DNA of 12,690 bases, taken from contig JBJXGF010000094.1 of NCBI GenBank assembly GCA_046153015.1, positions 1-12,690 of the forward strand. The letters are read 5' to 3'. This DNA comes from JBJXGF01 sp046153015 (GTDB taxonomy: Bacteria; Actinomycetota; Acidimicrobiia; Acidimicrobiales; CAIXPF01). The notes below the pieces were generated by a model that was not told where the DNA came from, did no database searches, and worked only from the letters and a program-made list of their open reading frames with translations. The translations under genes and the position numbers were made by a program. Shown here piece by piece: positions 11,862 to 12,690 of the stretch. Within the stretch, counting starts at the first letter, position 1; every line of letters starts with the position of its first letter.

Positions 11862-12690
11862 CTAGACCGCGGCGCTGATCACCGCGTCGAGCGTGTCGAG
11901 GAGCGAGGCGCGCAGCGCCTCGGCCGCGGCGGGGGCTCCGCCGGCGGCCCGCAGCACCAGCACCGAGGTCGACGCCGCCGCGCTGGCGAGGCCGCCGGCG
12001 GCGTACAGGGCGATCGACAGCTCGCCGACGGTGTGGGCCAGCCACGCCGTGGCCCCCTCGGCCCCGGCGCCGAGCCGGCCGGCCAGCGCGGCCTGGCAGC
12101 TCGCCCAGAACGCCGGCTCCTGCTGCGCGACGAGCGGCGCCGCCGCCGCCCACGCGCCGGGCCCCGGCCTCGACATGATGCCCGCCGCCGCCGCCCAGCG
12201 GACGCGCTCCCACGCCGCATCGGCCTCGTCGGGGTCGCCGTACGCGTCGAGCGCAGCGCCGAACGCGTGCTCCCACGCCCCGCCGAAATGCACGTCGGCC
12301 GTGGCCAGCGCGTCGAGGAAGCAGGCGACGCCGGCGCAGGCCAGCGTCTGCTTGAGGATGCGCCGGGGCGTCTCCTCCGGCGCGGCCGAGGCCGGGGCGA
12401 GGATGCAGTCGGCGGCGCGCCGGCCCGGGTCCCACAGCGCCCCTCGGCTCACGGCGCCCACCGCCCGGGTAACCGACCAGAGCGTGCGGGGCAGCTCCTC
12501 CTCGCCGCCCGGCTCGCCCGCCGCCTCGGGGGGCGAGGAGGCCGTCGCCGCCAGCAGCTCGCGCAGCAGGGCGTGGAGGCCGGCGATGTCGACGGGCCGG
12601 TCGACGAAGCCCGGCAGCGCCGCCAGCTGTTCGGCTTCGGCGGCGCGCCCCGCGGCCGCCAGCGCGCCCGGCGCGCCGGCGCGCACCAGC
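11862..12690 (-). CDS. Ala-rich helical protein of unknown function (partial)
   Basis: The frame is open from the right edge of the window to a TAG at 11864-11862, giving at least 274 residues. A GTG at 12686 is the first start seen, but the frame is open up to the edge, so the gene probably begins outside. I do not recognise the family. The product is about one-third alanine and predicted to be mostly helical. It has acidic and tryptophan-bearing helices (WERVRWAAAAGIM, EPAFWASCQAALAGRL) and weakly hydrophobic stretches (GATAWLAHTVGELSIALYAAGGLASAAAS) that may be buried helices rather than membrane spans. Cysteines are few, and no catalytic motif is visible. The lyase-family gene begins 29 nt after its stop with its own ribosome site, so the two are likely cotranscribed. 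Confidence 0.6.
   Translation of the reverse strand, partial: LVRAGAPGALAAAGRAAEAEQLAALPGFVDRPVDIAGLHALLRELLAATASSPPEAAGEPGGEEELPRTLWSVTRAVGAVSRGALWDPGRRAADCILAPASAAPEETPRRILKQTLACAGVACFLDALATADVHFGGAWEHAFGAALDAYGDPDEADAAWERVRWAAAAGIMSRPGPGAWAAAAPLVAQQEPAFWASCQAALAGRLGAGAEGATAWLAHTVGELSIALYAAGGLASAAASTSVLVLRAAGGAPAAAEALRASLLDTLDAVISAAV

Noticed and set aside
11833..12435. Long N-terminal extension of the lyase-family gene
   Set aside because: It overlaps the upstream gene in another frame and is low-complexity. A strong ribosome site directly precedes ATG 11832, and the 291-residue product has the family's normal length.
1..12690. CRISPR array, tRNA, rRNA, prophage or toxin-antitoxin genes
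   Set aside because: No spaced direct repeats, tRNA-like cloverleaf, rRNA-like stretch or phage/toxin motifs were seen on reading both strands. Small structured RNAs could still be missed without a covariance search.

Overview
The window is very GC-rich, densely packed bacterial DNA with GTG and ATG starts. It carries a CarD RNA-polymerase regulator, small Cys-rich zinc proteins of a kind common in actinobacteria, many acyl-CoA genes, and promoters that look leaderless. Together these point to a high-GC actinobacterium. An acidimicrobial or other non-mycobacterial lineage is my inference, because carD here is not followed by ispD/ispF. No rRNA, tRNA, CRISPR array or complete insertion sequence was seen.

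Layout, left to right. Positions 1-112 (-) hold the start of a divergent gene that leaves the window. 136-1191 (+) is a class I SAM methyltransferase, followed by carD (1340-1843, +). 1860-2690 (-) is a metallo-beta-lactamase-fold protein that has lost most of its metal ligands. 2729-3835 (+) is a solitary DNA (cytosine-5) methyltransferase whose 3' end overlaps a convergent BesA/EsD-type esterase (3806-4585, -). 4653-6095 (+) is an amidase-signature hydrolase and 6126-7286 (+) an MFS transporter. A 277-bp gap (7287-7563) carries a pair of long inverted repeats, and is followed by a small double zinc-site protein (7564-8085, +). The right side (8090-12690) is all on the minus strand: a crotonase / CaiB CoA-transferase / crotonase operon (10909 to 8090), preceded by an isocitrate lyase/PEP-mutase-family gene (11832 to 10957) and an unrecognised Ala-rich gene cut by the window edge.

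How the genes relate. The right-hand block looks catabolic: the CoA-transferase would activate an organic acid and the two crotonases would process the CoA ester. The lyase-family protein may handle a related 2-oxo or dicarboxylic acid, but the substrate cannot be read from the sequence. The left and middle parts are mostly single genes in alternating directions with no visible shared pathway.

The most interesting signals are regulatory or structural. (1) Five genes, one partial gene and one mini-ORF have a TANNNT -10 box 6-8 nt before the start codon, which predicts leaderless mRNAs. (2) At 104-144 two such promoters point away from each other, share their TA step, and lie inside a palindrome that contains both start codons. 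(3) There is a 33-bp inverted repeat pair at 7345-7504. (4) The esterase may be translationally coupled to a leaderless 9-codon ORF. (5) Four predicted enzymes lack canonical catalytic residues. None of this proves a new system, but each point is testable.
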